Below are positions 17,034 to 27,088 of a stretch of DNA of 64,000 bases, one piece after another. Under the pieces are notes generated by a model. That model was not told where the DNA came from. It did not search any database and worked only from the letters and a program-made list of their open reading frames with translations. The translations under genes were made by a program, and so were the position numbers. The stretch covers positions 124,001 through 188,000 of the forward strand of contig CBDBKC010000032.1 in assembly GCA_965206655.1 (NCBI GenBank), in the 5' to 3' direction. Numbering within the stretch: position 1 is the first letter of the stretch; each line of letters starts with the position of its first letter. The DNA is from JAPPLB01 sp965206655 (lineage in GTDB: Bacteria > Acidobacteriota > Terriglobia > Bryobacterales > UBA6623).

Positions 17034-17098
17034 ATTGGTCCTTGAACCCTTTTTTCGATCGGGGGGGGTGGCTGGATTGCGTCTACCGGTCAGGTCGT

Positions 17099-18112
17099 TC
17101 ACCGCGTTGGGGCGTAATAGCCCAATCGGTAGTGAGAGCGCAGCCGGGGCATGCCTCGGATTTTCTTGATGTCGACCTTGACACGTCTCCACCTGCCATC
17201 CTTCTCCCGATTAGTAGGTACGTAGCCCAGTACGTACTGGTTGCGGAGCTCGACGCCGATCTTGGCGGCGACGTCGGGAAGTTCGTTGAGATTCTCGACG
17301 GGGAATTGCCGGCCGCCGGTCTGCTCGGCGATTTCACTCAAAAGACTGGGGCCTCCGAGTTCTTCCGGCGTCCGCCCTCGCGATGAGACCGGTTCGAAGA
17401 TCCCGATCGCGTAGATCTGTACGTCGGCTTCCCGAACGACACGTTTGATTTCGCGCTCGGTGTAGCGGCTGCTGTTGTCGCCGCCGTCGGAGATGACGAG
17501 AAGGGCCTTCTTGGTGTGGCGGGCTTCCTTCATTTTGCTGATCGCGAGATATACGGCGTCGAGCAAGGCGGTTTTGCCTTTGGACTGTGTGAAAGTGAGC
17601 CTGTTCTGGATGTCTTCTATTCTGTGTGTGAAGTCGGCGACAAGTTCGGGGCGGTTGTTGAACTGAACGAGAAAGAACTCATCCACGGGGTTCGAGGTCT
17701 TGAAGAACTGCGCCACGGCCTCGCGGGCCTTGCCCATCTTATGGCCCATGCTGCTGCTGGCATCAAAGACGATGCCGAGGGAGAGAGGAGCGTCCTCGGC
17801 TCCGAACTGCGTGATTTCTTGTGCGGTCTTGTCCTCGTCGACCTTGAAGTGTTCTTTGCCGAGACCGGTCACAAGACGGTTCATCGGATCGGTGACCGTC
17901 ACATTGATCAGCACCAATTGAACATCGACCTTTATGTTTGAACCAGGCGGTAGGGTTTCGATGTTTGGGTCGGCGGGCGCGGGCTTGGCGCCTACCTTGG
18001 CGTCCGCCGTGAAGGCCGGAGCAGAGCAGAGCAGGGCGGTGATGAGGCAGAGGGGTAAAGCGGCGGACAGCAAGCATCTTCGGAGAGGGAAAATTGCCGC
18101 AACCTTGTTCAT
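17099..18112 (-). CDS. Secreted VWA protein, acidobacterial type (paralogue)
   Basis: A 337-residue exported protein with signal peptide (about 1-35), a Pro/Ala linker, the 'VQLVLINVTVTDPMNRLVTGL' segment, and a VWFA domain with MIDAS 'DASSSM', 'KTALLDAVYL' and 'ISDGGDNSS'. It ends 'LRSHYRLGYYAPTR', matching the family. It lies 65 bp upstream of its paralogue in the same direction, so the two probably form an operon and arose by duplication, though they have diverged widely. Confidence 0.9.
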   Translation of the reverse strand: MNKVAAIFPLRRCLLSAALPLCLITALLCSAPAFTADAKVGAKPAPADPNIETLPPGSNIKVDVQLVLINVTVTDPMNRLVTGLGKEHFKVDEDKTAQEITQFGAEDAPLSLGIVFDASSSMGHKMGKAREAVAQFFKTSNPVDEFFLVQFNNRPELVADFTHRIEDIQNRLTFTQSKGKTALLDAVYLAISKMKEARHTKKALLVISDGGDNSSRYTEREIKRVVREADVQIYAIGIFEPVSSRGRTPEELGGPSLLSEIAEQTGGRQFPVENLNELPDVAAKIGVELRNQYVLGYVPTNREKDGRWRRVKVDIKKIRGMPRLRSHYRLGYYAPTR

Positions 18113-18425
18113 AAGGATTCTTCGCGACCGAATCTGAAGCTCCCAGCGCCCGGCGACTAGATTTTATCACAGGCCCCTAGGCCGTGCTAGACTTTACTTT
18201 TGGTGTTCGCCCCAAGGAAGCGCCTGGAACGTTCGGCACTTCCGGCGACGCCCGATTTCTCTTCCCGCATGGTGGGTTCCTGGCGCGGTACGGCCCATTC
18301 AAAAACACTCCGCCCTCCCCACCCCTCCTGTAAGGCGGGTTTCTCTCTTTTCGAATTCGGCCATTGCTTAGGGGTTCGCGGCGCCGGACGGGTTCGTTAC
18401 GTTTTCGTTTCTGTTGGAGAAGTCT
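18113..18425. other. 313-bp region upstream of pyrG
   Basis: It separates the divergent VWA and pyrG genes. I see a TAGACT box near 18188 that could be a -10 element but no convincing -35, and a CGCC...GGCG stem before T-rich sequence at about 18310-18350. No gene is evident. Confidence 0.4.
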
Positions 18426-20096
<1,671 letters not shown>

Positions 20097-20124
20097 GCCT
20101 GTTCCGAGGGGCAAGCCACAAGAG

Positions 20125-20946
20125 ATGCCTTCTGTCAATATCGGCGGCTTCTCAATCGGAGACTCGGCGCCGCCGGCGGTGATCGCCGGACCCTGCGTGA
20201 TTGAATCGCCCGAACACGCGCTGGCGATGGCCCGTGCGGTTCAAAGGGCTGCCGGCGAGGCGGGGTTGCCGGCCATCTTCAAGGCTTCCTTCGACAAGGC
20301 GAACCGGACGAGTGCGAGTTCGTATCGTGGGCCGGGTTTGAAGGAGGGGCTCGCTGTCCTCAAAGCTGTCGGAGGGGAAACCGGCCTGCCGGTTCTGACT
20401 GATGTCCACGAGGTGGGCCAGGTAGAGGCGGCGGCCGAGGTTTGCGACGTCTTACAGATTCCCGCGTTCCTATGCCGCCAAACCGATCTTCTGTTGGAAG
20501 CCGGGCGGTCAGGACGTGTCGTGAATGTGAAGAAGGGGCAGTTCCTGGCGCCTTGGGATATGCGGTACGTGGCTGAGAAGATCGCGTCCACGGGCAACAA
20601 CCGGATCTTGCTGACGGAGCGCGGGACCAGCTTCGGGTATCAGAATCTGGTCGTGGATTTTCGGTCGCTACCGCTGATGCGTGAGCTTGGCTACCCGGTG
20701 GTGTTGGACGTGACGCATGCGCTGCAACTGCCAGGCGCCCAACAGGGATCGAGCGGTGGGCAGCCTGAGTTCATCGAGACGCTAGCTCGGGCGGGCGTTG
20801 CGGCGGGTGTGGACGCGCTGTTCTTCGAAGTGCATGACGATCCTGAAAATGCGAAGTCCGACGGGGCGAACGCTCTGCGGCTGGAATTGCTGGCTGGGAC
20901 GTTGAAGCGGTTGAGTGAGTTAAGCCGGCTGGTACAGAGTTGGTAA
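20125..20946 (+). CDS. kdsA: 3-deoxy-8-phosphooctulonate synthase (Kdo-8-P synthase)
   Basis: A 273-residue enzyme condensing arabinose-5-phosphate and PEP to Kdo-8-phosphate for lipopolysaccharide. Motifs: 'KASFDKANRTSASSYRGPGL', 'TDVHE', 'QIPAFLCRQTDLL', 'NVKKGQFLAPWDM', 'LTERGTSFGYQNLVVDFRSL', 'DVTHALQLPG', 'FFEVHDDPENAKSDGANAL'. 'AGPCVIES' has Cys (about residue 24) where the metal-independent E. coli type has Asn, so this should be a metal-dependent enzyme. It probably shares a transcript with pyrG. Confidence 0.97.
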   Translation: MPSVNIGGFSIGDSAPPAVIAGPCVIESPEHALAMARAVQRAAGEAGLPAIFKASFDKANRTSASSYRGPGLKEGLAVLKAVGGETGLPVLTDVHEVGQVEAAAEVCDVLQIPAFLCRQTDLLLEAGRSGRVVNVKKGQFLAPWDMRYVAEKIASTGNNRILLTERGTSFGYQNLVVDFRSLPLMRELGYPVVLDVTHALQLPGAQQGSSGGQPEFIETLARAGVAAGVDALFFEVHDDPENAKSDGANALRLELLAGTLKRLSELSRLVQSW

Positions 20947-21000
20947 GGCTTGTGCTTGCGGAAAGCGCCCGATCGAACGGAAGGCCCGGAGGAGAAACCG

Positions 21001-21585
21001 ATGGCCAACATTAGAGTTGTAGCGATGATTGGGAGCAGCCGGCCCGGCAACGCCACCGGTAAAGCATTGGCGGTCACGGTGGGTGAGCTTCGTAAGGACG
21101 GCGACGTGGCGGTCGATGTGGTTGATCCCGCGGGGCTGGACCTAAGGGGGCCCGGATTTCAGAATCCAGACGTCCTTAAAGATCTGCAGCAGAAGGTCAC
21201 GGCTGCCACGGGTGTGATTCTCTCAACGCCGGAGTACCACGGGAGTTATTCAAGCGTGATCAAAATGCTGATCGAGCATCTGGGCTATCCGTCGATGCTG
21301 GCCGGAAAGCCGATCGCGTTGCTGGGCGTCGCGGCGGGTGCGATCGGCGCGATCAAGTCGCTGGAGCACCTCAGGAGCGTCTGTTCACACGTAGGCGGGG
21401 TTGTTCTGCCGGGTCCCGTTTCGGTGGCGGGAGTCCACAAAGTTTTCGACGACGCCGGGCACTGCCTCGACCCCTCAACGGAAAAACGGCTGCGTGGTCT
21501 TGGCCGGAACTTGACGGACTACATCCACCAGAACATCTGCCCGCGTGTGGCGCTGGAGCAAATGGTGAGGGAATCAGACTCGTAG
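21001..21585 (+). CDS. NADPH-dependent FMN reductase
   Basis: A 194-residue flavodoxin-fold protein; ATG 21001 follows AGGAG at about 20988-20993. The FMN phosphate loop is 'MIGSSRPGNATGKAL' and the second flavin motif is 'STPEYHGSYSSVIKMLIEHL'. It transfers electrons from NAD(P)H to flavin or quinone-like acceptors in the cytoplasm. It lies 54 bp after kdsA and could be co-transcribed, though no functional link is apparent. Confidence 0.9.
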   Translation: MANIRVVAMIGSSRPGNATGKALAVTVGELRKDGDVAVDVVDPAGLDLRGPGFQNPDVLKDLQQKVTAATGVILSTPEYHGSYSSVIKMLIEHLGYPSMLAGKPIALLGVAAGAIGAIKSLEHLRSVCSHVGGVVLPGPVSVAGVHKVFDDAGHCLDPSTEKRLRGLGRNLTDYIHQNICPRVALEQMVRESDS

Positions 21586-21727
21586 GGCCGGGTGCGGGCC
21601 GTGAGCCGGGAGCCCTTTGGGCGGCCTGAGCCGCAAGCCGACTTTCAGTCGTACATCAACCCAACGCTTTTCTTTCCAGTCGGTGGTCGTGGTAGTGTCC
21701 TAATCCTGCGTTGCTGCTGAGAACGGA

Positions 21728-22174
21728 TCAGTATGCCAACGAGAACAAACCGGATTGTCCGTCGTAGGTCAGCAGGCAGTGACGGAGTATGTCACGCCCG
21801 ATTGGTACATGGAACCCCTGGACGACCAGCTCAGATCCTATAACCGGCATCGCAGGCCGAAAGAAAGGCGCTTGGTCCTGCGTCGTCATGATCAGAAGAC
21901 TCACGTCGTACTGATATGCAGCGGTCGCCTGCGCCCCAGTCGATGGAGTATTGATCTGGGTCTGACCGGTGGGTGAGAGATTCAGTTGACTCAGGACCGA
22001 GGGATCAACACAGGTACCGCTTGCTCCAGTATCAACCATCGCGTCAACACTTACACCTTGCGGGACCGGTTGACCAGTGGCGATAAGGGCCTCACGTCTT
22101 GGCGTACTGACTCCGATGACGGCACTCAGAATCAAACCGCCGTGAGGGGCTACTTGCCGTGTGAAGTATGGCAC
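21728..22174 (-). CDS. Retropepsin-like aspartyl protease
   Basis: A 148-residue protein with active site 'AMVDTGASGTCVDPSVL' (Asp-Thr-Gly-Ala) and the second family motif 'PIGRDILRHCLLTYDGQSGLFSLAY'. This is a retroviral-type single-domain aspartyl protease, expected to act as a dimer. No signal peptide. Its start overlaps the end of the upstream 82-residue gene by 25 bp, so the two are co-expressed. Substrate unknown. Confidence 0.82.
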   Translation of the reverse strand: MPYFTRQVAPHGGLILSAVIGVSTPRREALIATGQPVPQGVSVDAMVDTGASGTCVDPSVLSQLNLSPTGQTQINTPSTGAQATAAYQYDVSLLIMTTQDQAPFFRPAMPVIGSELVVQGFHVPIGRDILRHCLLTYDGQSGLFSLAY

Positions 22175-22398
22175 GGAACTAGCCGGGATACGAACTGAAC
22201 CTGCTCGATTGAGTGGATCTGCCTGACTAGAAACGGCGAGAGCTTGAATCGGCCGTATCCTTCCTTGATGGCGTCCTCGTAGGTTCCGAAAACGTCTACA
22301 ACTTCGTCGTCGTGGATCAGAACATACTTACCCTCGTCATTTGCTAGTTCCGGAAGTTTGTTCTTGTACGTCTCGATCTCTCGCTCAAGTAGTGCCAT
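22150..22398 (-). CDS. Small conserved-type protein encoded with the aspartyl protease
   Basis: An 82-residue protein: 'NDEGKYVLIHDDEVVDVFGTYEDAIKEGYGRFKLSPFLVRQI'. This resembles short proteins (DUF5678-like in character) often found beside retropepsin-like genes. It overlaps the protease gene by 25 bp. It may be a substrate or partner; that is inference. Confidence 0.75.
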   Translation of the reverse strand: MALLEREIETYKNKLPELANDEGKYVLIHDDEVVDVFGTYEDAIKEGYGRFKLSPFLVRQIHSIEQVQFVSRLVPCHTSHGK

Positions 22399-22805
22399 GG
22401 TGTTGGCCTCTCTAGAATCAGCGTATCAGGCAGTGTATTCTGTGCAATTGAGCCGAACCGTGTCAAGGTACTACGGGTAACATTCTAAAGTTTTTAGGAT
22501 CAGTCACTTAGGCTGTACCACGCTTCCAGTAGCTCCTCAATCGTCCAGACGTGATCCGTCAGCTTCGATTCCATCGCCGGAGTCATGCGGAGCGTCTTGT
22601 GCACGCGGCAGAAGTTGTAGTACGCGAAGTGCAGGCACAGCGCAGCCTACACCTCCGCGCGCCAACCTGCGCGCCTCGCACTAACGGGCCTCTCACGCAC
22701 TTCGCCTCGCCACGTGGTGAGAAAAACGGACCAGGAAACCGGCCGGCAGCGGTGTTATAGCCCACCGGGCCATCCCGGTTCCGGAGCGTTGGTCGGCCGA
22801 ACTGA
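22399..22805. other. 407-bp region with transposase debris
   Basis: Apart from the IS1-like transposase tail at 22504-22638 I see no supported gene. The stretch 22640-22800 has open frames without recognisable homology. Confidence 0.5.
22504..22638 (-). pseudogene. C-terminal fragment of an IS1-like transposase
   Basis: The minus strand encodes 'LHFAYYNFCRVHKTLRMTP', then 'AMESKLTDHVWTIEELL' and a stop at 22504. This is the C-terminal signature of IS1-type DDE transposases seen in many bacteria ('F.R.HKTL..TPAM...LTDHVW...ELL'). The frame is closed by TAG just upstream of the fragment and the rest of the element is missing. Confidence 0.65.
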
Positions 22806-23489
22806 CTAGCCGCTGGAGAGCCGCGCCAGGGGGTCGGCAGGCCGGTCCCTGGTTTCGTGTAACTCGGCTTCGAGCTGGGCCACGCGTTCCGTGAGAGCGG
22901 TAATCATATTGCCGACGGGGTCGGGCATGTGGCCATGTTCGAGGAGTTCTTCGTGCTCTTTCTGAACGGCGATGCCTCGCACCGCAACGACCCGCCCGGG
23001 GATGCCGACAACCGTCGAGTGCGGCTCGACGGACTTGACTACGACTGAACCCGCCCCCACGCGGACCCACTCGCCGATCGTGATGTCCCCTAGCACCTTC
23101 GCCCCCGAGCCTATGACTACGTGATTGCCGAGGGTGGGATGCCGTTTCGCTTTCGCGTGTCCGGTGCCGCCGAGCGTGACGCCCTGATAGAGCAGGACGT
23201 CGTTGCCGATGACGGAGGTTTCGCCGATGACCACTCCCATCCCGTGGTCGATGAAGAAGCGGCGGCCGATTTGAGCCCCAGGATGGATCTCGATGCCGCT
23301 GATCGCCCGGGAGAAATGCGAGACAAGCCGCGCGATGACGTAGAGCCGGTGCTCATAGAGCCAGTGTGCGAGGCGGTGCAGCAGCATGGCATGGACGCCG
23401 GGGTAGCATAGCAAGACCTCCAGACGGTTGCGGGCGGCCGGGTCTTGGCGAAAAACGGCGTCGAACTGATCTCGGATTGTCTGAAACAT
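22806..23489 (-). CDS. cysE: Serine O-acetyltransferase
   Basis: A 227-residue enzyme; ATG 23489 has GGGGAGG 5 nt upstream. A short alpha-helical N-terminal domain precedes a left-handed beta helix with the hallmark 'SGIEIHPGAQIGRRFFIDHGMGVVIGET', 'GVTLGGTG', 'KRHPTLGNHVVIGSGAKVLG'. It acetylates serine with acetyl-CoA, the first step of cysteine synthesis. The truncated N-terminal domain matches the short EpsC/SAT type. The C-terminal about 45 residues are a predicted coiled coil ('ITALTERVAQLEAELHETRD'). Confidence 0.93.
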   Translation of the reverse strand: MFQTIRDQFDAVFRQDPAARNRLEVLLCYPGVHAMLLHRLAHWLYEHRLYVIARLVSHFSRAISGIEIHPGAQIGRRFFIDHGMGVVIGETSVIGNDVLLYQGVTLGGTGHAKAKRHPTLGNHVVIGSGAKVLGDITIGEWVRVGAGSVVVKSVEPHSTVVGIPGRVVAVRGIAVQKEHEELLEHGHMPDPVGNMITALTERVAQLEAELHETRDRPADPLARLSSG

Positions 23490-23722
23490 ACCGCCTCCCC
23501 GTGGCACGGTTGCTACTTCGGGTTCAGAAACGACGACCGGATCGCCGCGTCGGTTACTTGTCAGGGAGCGGTCCGCGCGGAGCGGAAGCCGCCTTGCGGG
23601 AGAGCCGACGCTCAGGCCGGCTCATTACAACAGCACTCGAAAGGGTGCGTCATGGAGGTTATATCTGATGCTAGAGCAGGGTCCGGGGAATGTCAACGGA
23701 TCAGGGGCTTGGTTGTCGGCGG

Positions 23723-26700
23723 CTAGGTGGCTGACTGGCCGCCCGCGGATGCTGCCCGTGAACGAGCTGTCAGCGCCCGCGAGAGGGCACGGCCAAAGGT
23801 CGAGTCGCTCTGCTCGGATAAGAGAAGTTGAGCGAAGGCCTCAGCGGTTAGGGGCCGGCTGAGGAAGTAGCCCTGCACCTCGTCACACTGGCCGGAGTTT
23901 GCGAGGAATTCGAACTGCTGTTGGGTCTCGACACCTTCGCAAACGACCTCCAGTCCGAGGGTGTGTCCGAGCGCCATGAGGCCGGAGACGAGCGCGGCGC
24001 TTTCCGGGTCTCCGGTGGCTTTCCGGACGAACGAGCCGTCGATCTTAAGCGTCTGAATCGGGAACCGTTGCAGATACATCAGCGAGGAATAGCCGGCGCC
24101 GAAGTCGTCGAGCGAGAACCGGATGCCGCTTTCGTAGAGTTCGACCAAGGGGTCGATGATCTCGTCGGCGTTCTCCATCAGGGCGCTTTCCGTGATTTCG
24201 AGTTGCAGCCGGTCGCTGCGCAGTCCGCTACGCCCGAGGGCGCGATGCACGGTTTCGACGAGGTCGCTATGGCGGCATTGACGCGGAGAGAGGTTGACGG
24301 CGAGGCGGATCTCGGGCAATCCGGCGTCCTGCCACCGCTTCATCTGGCCGCAGGCCTCTTCGAGAATCCAGGCGCCGAGGGGATTGATCAGACCCATTTC
24401 CTCGGTGACGGGAATGAATTCCCTTGGTGCGACCAAGCCGCGTTGGGGGTGGTTCCAGCGGACGAGGGCCTCGCAGCCGGTGATGCGGCCGGACTGGAGG
24501 GAGACGAGCGGCTGATAGTGCAGAACGAACTCTTTTCGCTGGACAGCGTGGCGCAGGCTCGTCTCGAGGGCAAGCCGTTCGACCTCCTGGGTATGCATCG
24601 ATTGATCGAAGAGCGCGTGACGGCCCTTGCCGGCAGCCTTGGCGCGGTACATGGCCGTATCGGCGTCGCGGATGAGCCCTTCGGGAGATTCCTCGTTTTC
24701 GGGCCGGATAGCGATTCCGATGCTGACACTGACGAAGACTTCGTGTTCACCGAGGAAGAAGGGATTCGCCAGCTCTTTCTGAATACGTCCGGCGATGCGG
24801 GCCGCCTGGGCGCCGTCTTGCAGACCCTCCACGAGAATGGCGAACTCGTCGCCGCCCAGACGAGCGAGTGTTTCCTGCGGCCGCAGGATCTTCTTGAGGC
24901 GGTCGGAGATGGCGACGAGCAGTTGGTCGCCGGCATGATGCCCCAAGCTGTCGTTGACGTGTTTGAAACGGTCGAGGTCGAGAAAGAGCAAGGCAAACAA
25001 CTCGTCCGGTGACTGGCGACTGTCTTCGACCACGTGGCGCAGCACCCGCAGGAAGTGGCTCCGATTGGGAAGACCGGTCAAAGAGTCATAGAGGGCATCG
25101 CGCATGAGCTGAAGTTCAACCTTCTTGCGCGCAGTGATGTCGGTTTGCGAGCCGGCGAGTCGAACTGGGGTTCGGTCCTCATTGCGGACGGCGACGCCCT
25201 TGCATAGCATCCAGCGGTAGGCTTCGTCCCGATGTCGGATACGGTACTCGACCTCGAAGTGTGGTGTGTCGCCCCCCAGGTGCGCCCGCAGAATCTTCTC
25301 GAAGTGTTGGCGGTCGTCGTCGTGGAGGCGCTGGATCCATTCCGGGGGCCGGCCCTGGATCTCGGATTCCTGGAAGCCGAGCATGGACTTCCAGCGGGGT
25401 GAATAGTACACCTCGTCGGTGCGGAGATCCCAATCCCACAGACCGTCATTGGAGGCCCAGGCCGCGAGGGAGTATCGTTCTTCGCTACGTCGCAGCTTCT
25501 CTTCGGCCTGCTTGCGCTCGGAGACGTCTCGAACGATCGCGGTGAAGGTGGGTGTCTTCGCTGTTTCCATGCGGCTGACTGTGAGTTCAGTGGGCACGAT
25601 GGAGCCATCTTTGCGGCGGCCTTCGACTTCTTTACTGCCGCTCAATTCGCTGGTATCGGGAACGCCGGGAAACGGGCTCTCGCCTGGAGTCGTCTCAGGC
25701 CACCAGCTAGGCAGGAGGGTTCCGATGTGTCGGCCCCGGACCTCACCGGCCGGGTAACCAAAAAGGCGCTCCGCGCCCGGATTGATGGTGGAGATGTTGC
25801 CATCGGTATCGAAAGTGATAATACCGTCGGGGGCATGGTCAACGACGGCGCGAATGCGCGCTTCACTCTCGCGAAGGCGGCGCGTCATGAGTTCGGAGAC
25901 GGCTGCCGCGTCGGCGCGGCGCGAATCGACCATCAGGGCGATGTCGAAGAGAAAAATGCTCACGGCGAGCCCGCCGAGCAGAAACTGAAGCGCGTAATCA
26001 TCAGTGATCGGCGGCTCGGTGCCGTTGTACACCAGTGCGACGGACCAAGTACGCCCGCCGATCTCGAATGGTCGAGTTGGTCTCGCGCCGAGCTCGGCAA
26101 GTTGCTGTGGCGCAGAGGCGCCCGATGTCGTCAACGGGACGATTTCGCCGGCCTGTGAGGAGTCATAGAGGATCGCCTCCGACCCAGGTAGCGCGCCCGA
26201 CGCGGCCTCCCGCGCGAGCAGGTCAAGGTCGATGAGGGCGGCAATCCAACTCGTTGGATGACCTGTGACGCCTGGGGCCGCCGGATCCGTCGCTTTGACG
26301 AGCGGACGCAACATTACGGCCACCGATGAGCTGCCTTGATCCGTTTTCCACCGCAGGGGAGCAGCTAGGAAAACGTCGCGTTGGACACCGGAAGCAGTTT
26401 CCAGCAGCGCCCGGCTCCAGTGTGACCGAACCTGATCCAGAGTCGTCCCGTCGGTATCTTCCGAGTAGGGGAAAAGCAGCCGTTCGTGAAGGCCTCCGGC
26501 AGCAGCGGTCTGCTCTAGAATCGAGACTCGCAGCAGTTCGGGGTGATCGGAGGCGGAGTAGGAAGGAGATAGCCGTACGGGAGCGCCTGGGTCCTCGGCA
26601 GCCGCTGAGCGAGCAGAATCGAGCAGCTCAGCCGTTTGTCCGAGCCGATCAGTCATGGCGTCACGCGCGTTCCCCTCCGCGAGCGCGAGACGGTCCCGAA

Positions 26701-26866
26701 CGTGGGCTTGGAAGTGGGTGCGGGCGATCCACCAAGCCGTTACCGTGGTCAGGAGAGAGACGCCGAGCACGGCCCACGCGGCGAGGCTTGCTTTGCGTTG
26801 GTCGGCGAACGGTTTGGGCCGGCGGTGCTCGGGGCGGCTCGTGTTCTTGCTGTCTTTCTGTCGCAT
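23723..26866 (-). CDS. Membrane GGDEF/EAL protein with CHASE-like and two PAS domains
   Basis: A 1,047-residue c-di-GMP enzyme. A helix at about 28-48 and another at about 294-314 frame a periplasmic CHASE-like sensor domain. Cytoplasmic domains follow: PAS (about 330-455), PAS/PAC (about 460-583), GGDEF (about 590-750) with an intact 'RLGGDEFAIL' (671-675), and EAL (about 765-1020) with 'GCEALVRWNHP' and 'DDFGAGYSSLMYL'. Both catalytic motifs look intact, so it may make and break c-di-GMP. The usual RxxD inhibitory site upstream of GGDEF reads RPQE. It stands alone. Confidence 0.94.
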   Translation of the reverse strand: MRQKDSKNTSRPEHRRPKPFADQRKASLAAWAVLGVSLLTTVTAWWIARTHFQAHVRDRLALAEGNARDAMTDRLGQTAELLDSARSAAAEDPGAPVRLSPSYSASDHPELLRVSILEQTAAAGGLHERLLFPYSEDTDGTTLDQVRSHWSRALLETASGVQRDVFLAAPLRWKTDQGSSSVAVMLRPLVKATDPAAPGVTGHPTSWIAALIDLDLLAREAASGALPGSEAILYDSSQAGEIVPLTTSGASAPQQLAELGARPTRPFEIGGRTWSVALVYNGTEPPITDDYALQFLLGGLAVSIFLFDIALMVDSRRADAAAVSELMTRRLRESEARIRAVVDHAPDGIITFDTDGNISTINPGAERLFGYPAGEVRGRHIGTLLPSWWPETTPGESPFPGVPDTSELSGSKEVEGRRKDGSIVPTELTVSRMETAKTPTFTAIVRDVSERKQAEEKLRRSEERYSLAAWASNDGLWDWDLRTDEVYYSPRWKSMLGFQESEIQGRPPEWIQRLHDDDRQHFEKILRAHLGGDTPHFEVEYRIRHRDEAYRWMLCKGVAVRNEDRTPVRLAGSQTDITARKKVELQLMRDALYDSLTGLPNRSHFLRVLRHVVEDSRQSPDELFALLFLDLDRFKHVNDSLGHHAGDQLLVAISDRLKKILRPQETLARLGGDEFAILVEGLQDGAQAARIAGRIQKELANPFFLGEHEVFVSVSIGIAIRPENEESPEGLIRDADTAMYRAKAAGKGRHALFDQSMHTQEVERLALETSLRHAVQRKEFVLHYQPLVSLQSGRITGCEALVRWNHPQRGLVAPREFIPVTEEMGLINPLGAWILEEACGQMKRWQDAGLPEIRLAVNLSPRQCRHSDLVETVHRALGRSGLRSDRLQLEITESALMENADEIIDPLVELYESGIRFSLDDFGAGYSSLMYLQRFPIQTLKIDGSFVRKATGDPESAALVSGLMALGHTLGLEVVCEGVETQQQFEFLANSGQCDEVQGYFLSRPLTAEAFAQLLLSEQSDSTFGRALSRALTARSRAASAGGQSAT

Positions 26867-27088
26867 GAAGACTGTCTAACTGACAGACTCGCGCCCTTCT
26901 TACAACCTGGGGGAGAGAGCAGACGCTGAGACGCCAGTTCCATGCTAGAGGAAGAGTTGGAGAGGGGTAACTCCTGTTAAAGCCCTATGGGCGGGCAAAA
27001 TCACCCTACGCTCCATGGGTTGTTTAGCTTATGGCTCTTGCGCGGCGTGAGCGGTCGCGAAAGCCAGCCGCGTTGTTTCGGATCGATC

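Noticed and set aside
18310..18350. Intrinsic terminator or attenuator before pyrG
   Set aside because: The CGCC/GGCG stem is short with a long loop and the T-rich part is interrupted, so it is not convincing.
23490..23722. Riboswitch or T-box upstream of cysE
   Set aside because: I found no T-box sequence or SAM-type core; only a short GCCG/CGGC stem is present.
23921..25012. 363-codon plus-strand frame inside the GGDEF/EAL gene
   Set aside because: It is antisense to strongly conserved GGDEF and EAL motifs; its own protein has no recognisable pattern and reflects GC-rich codon bias.
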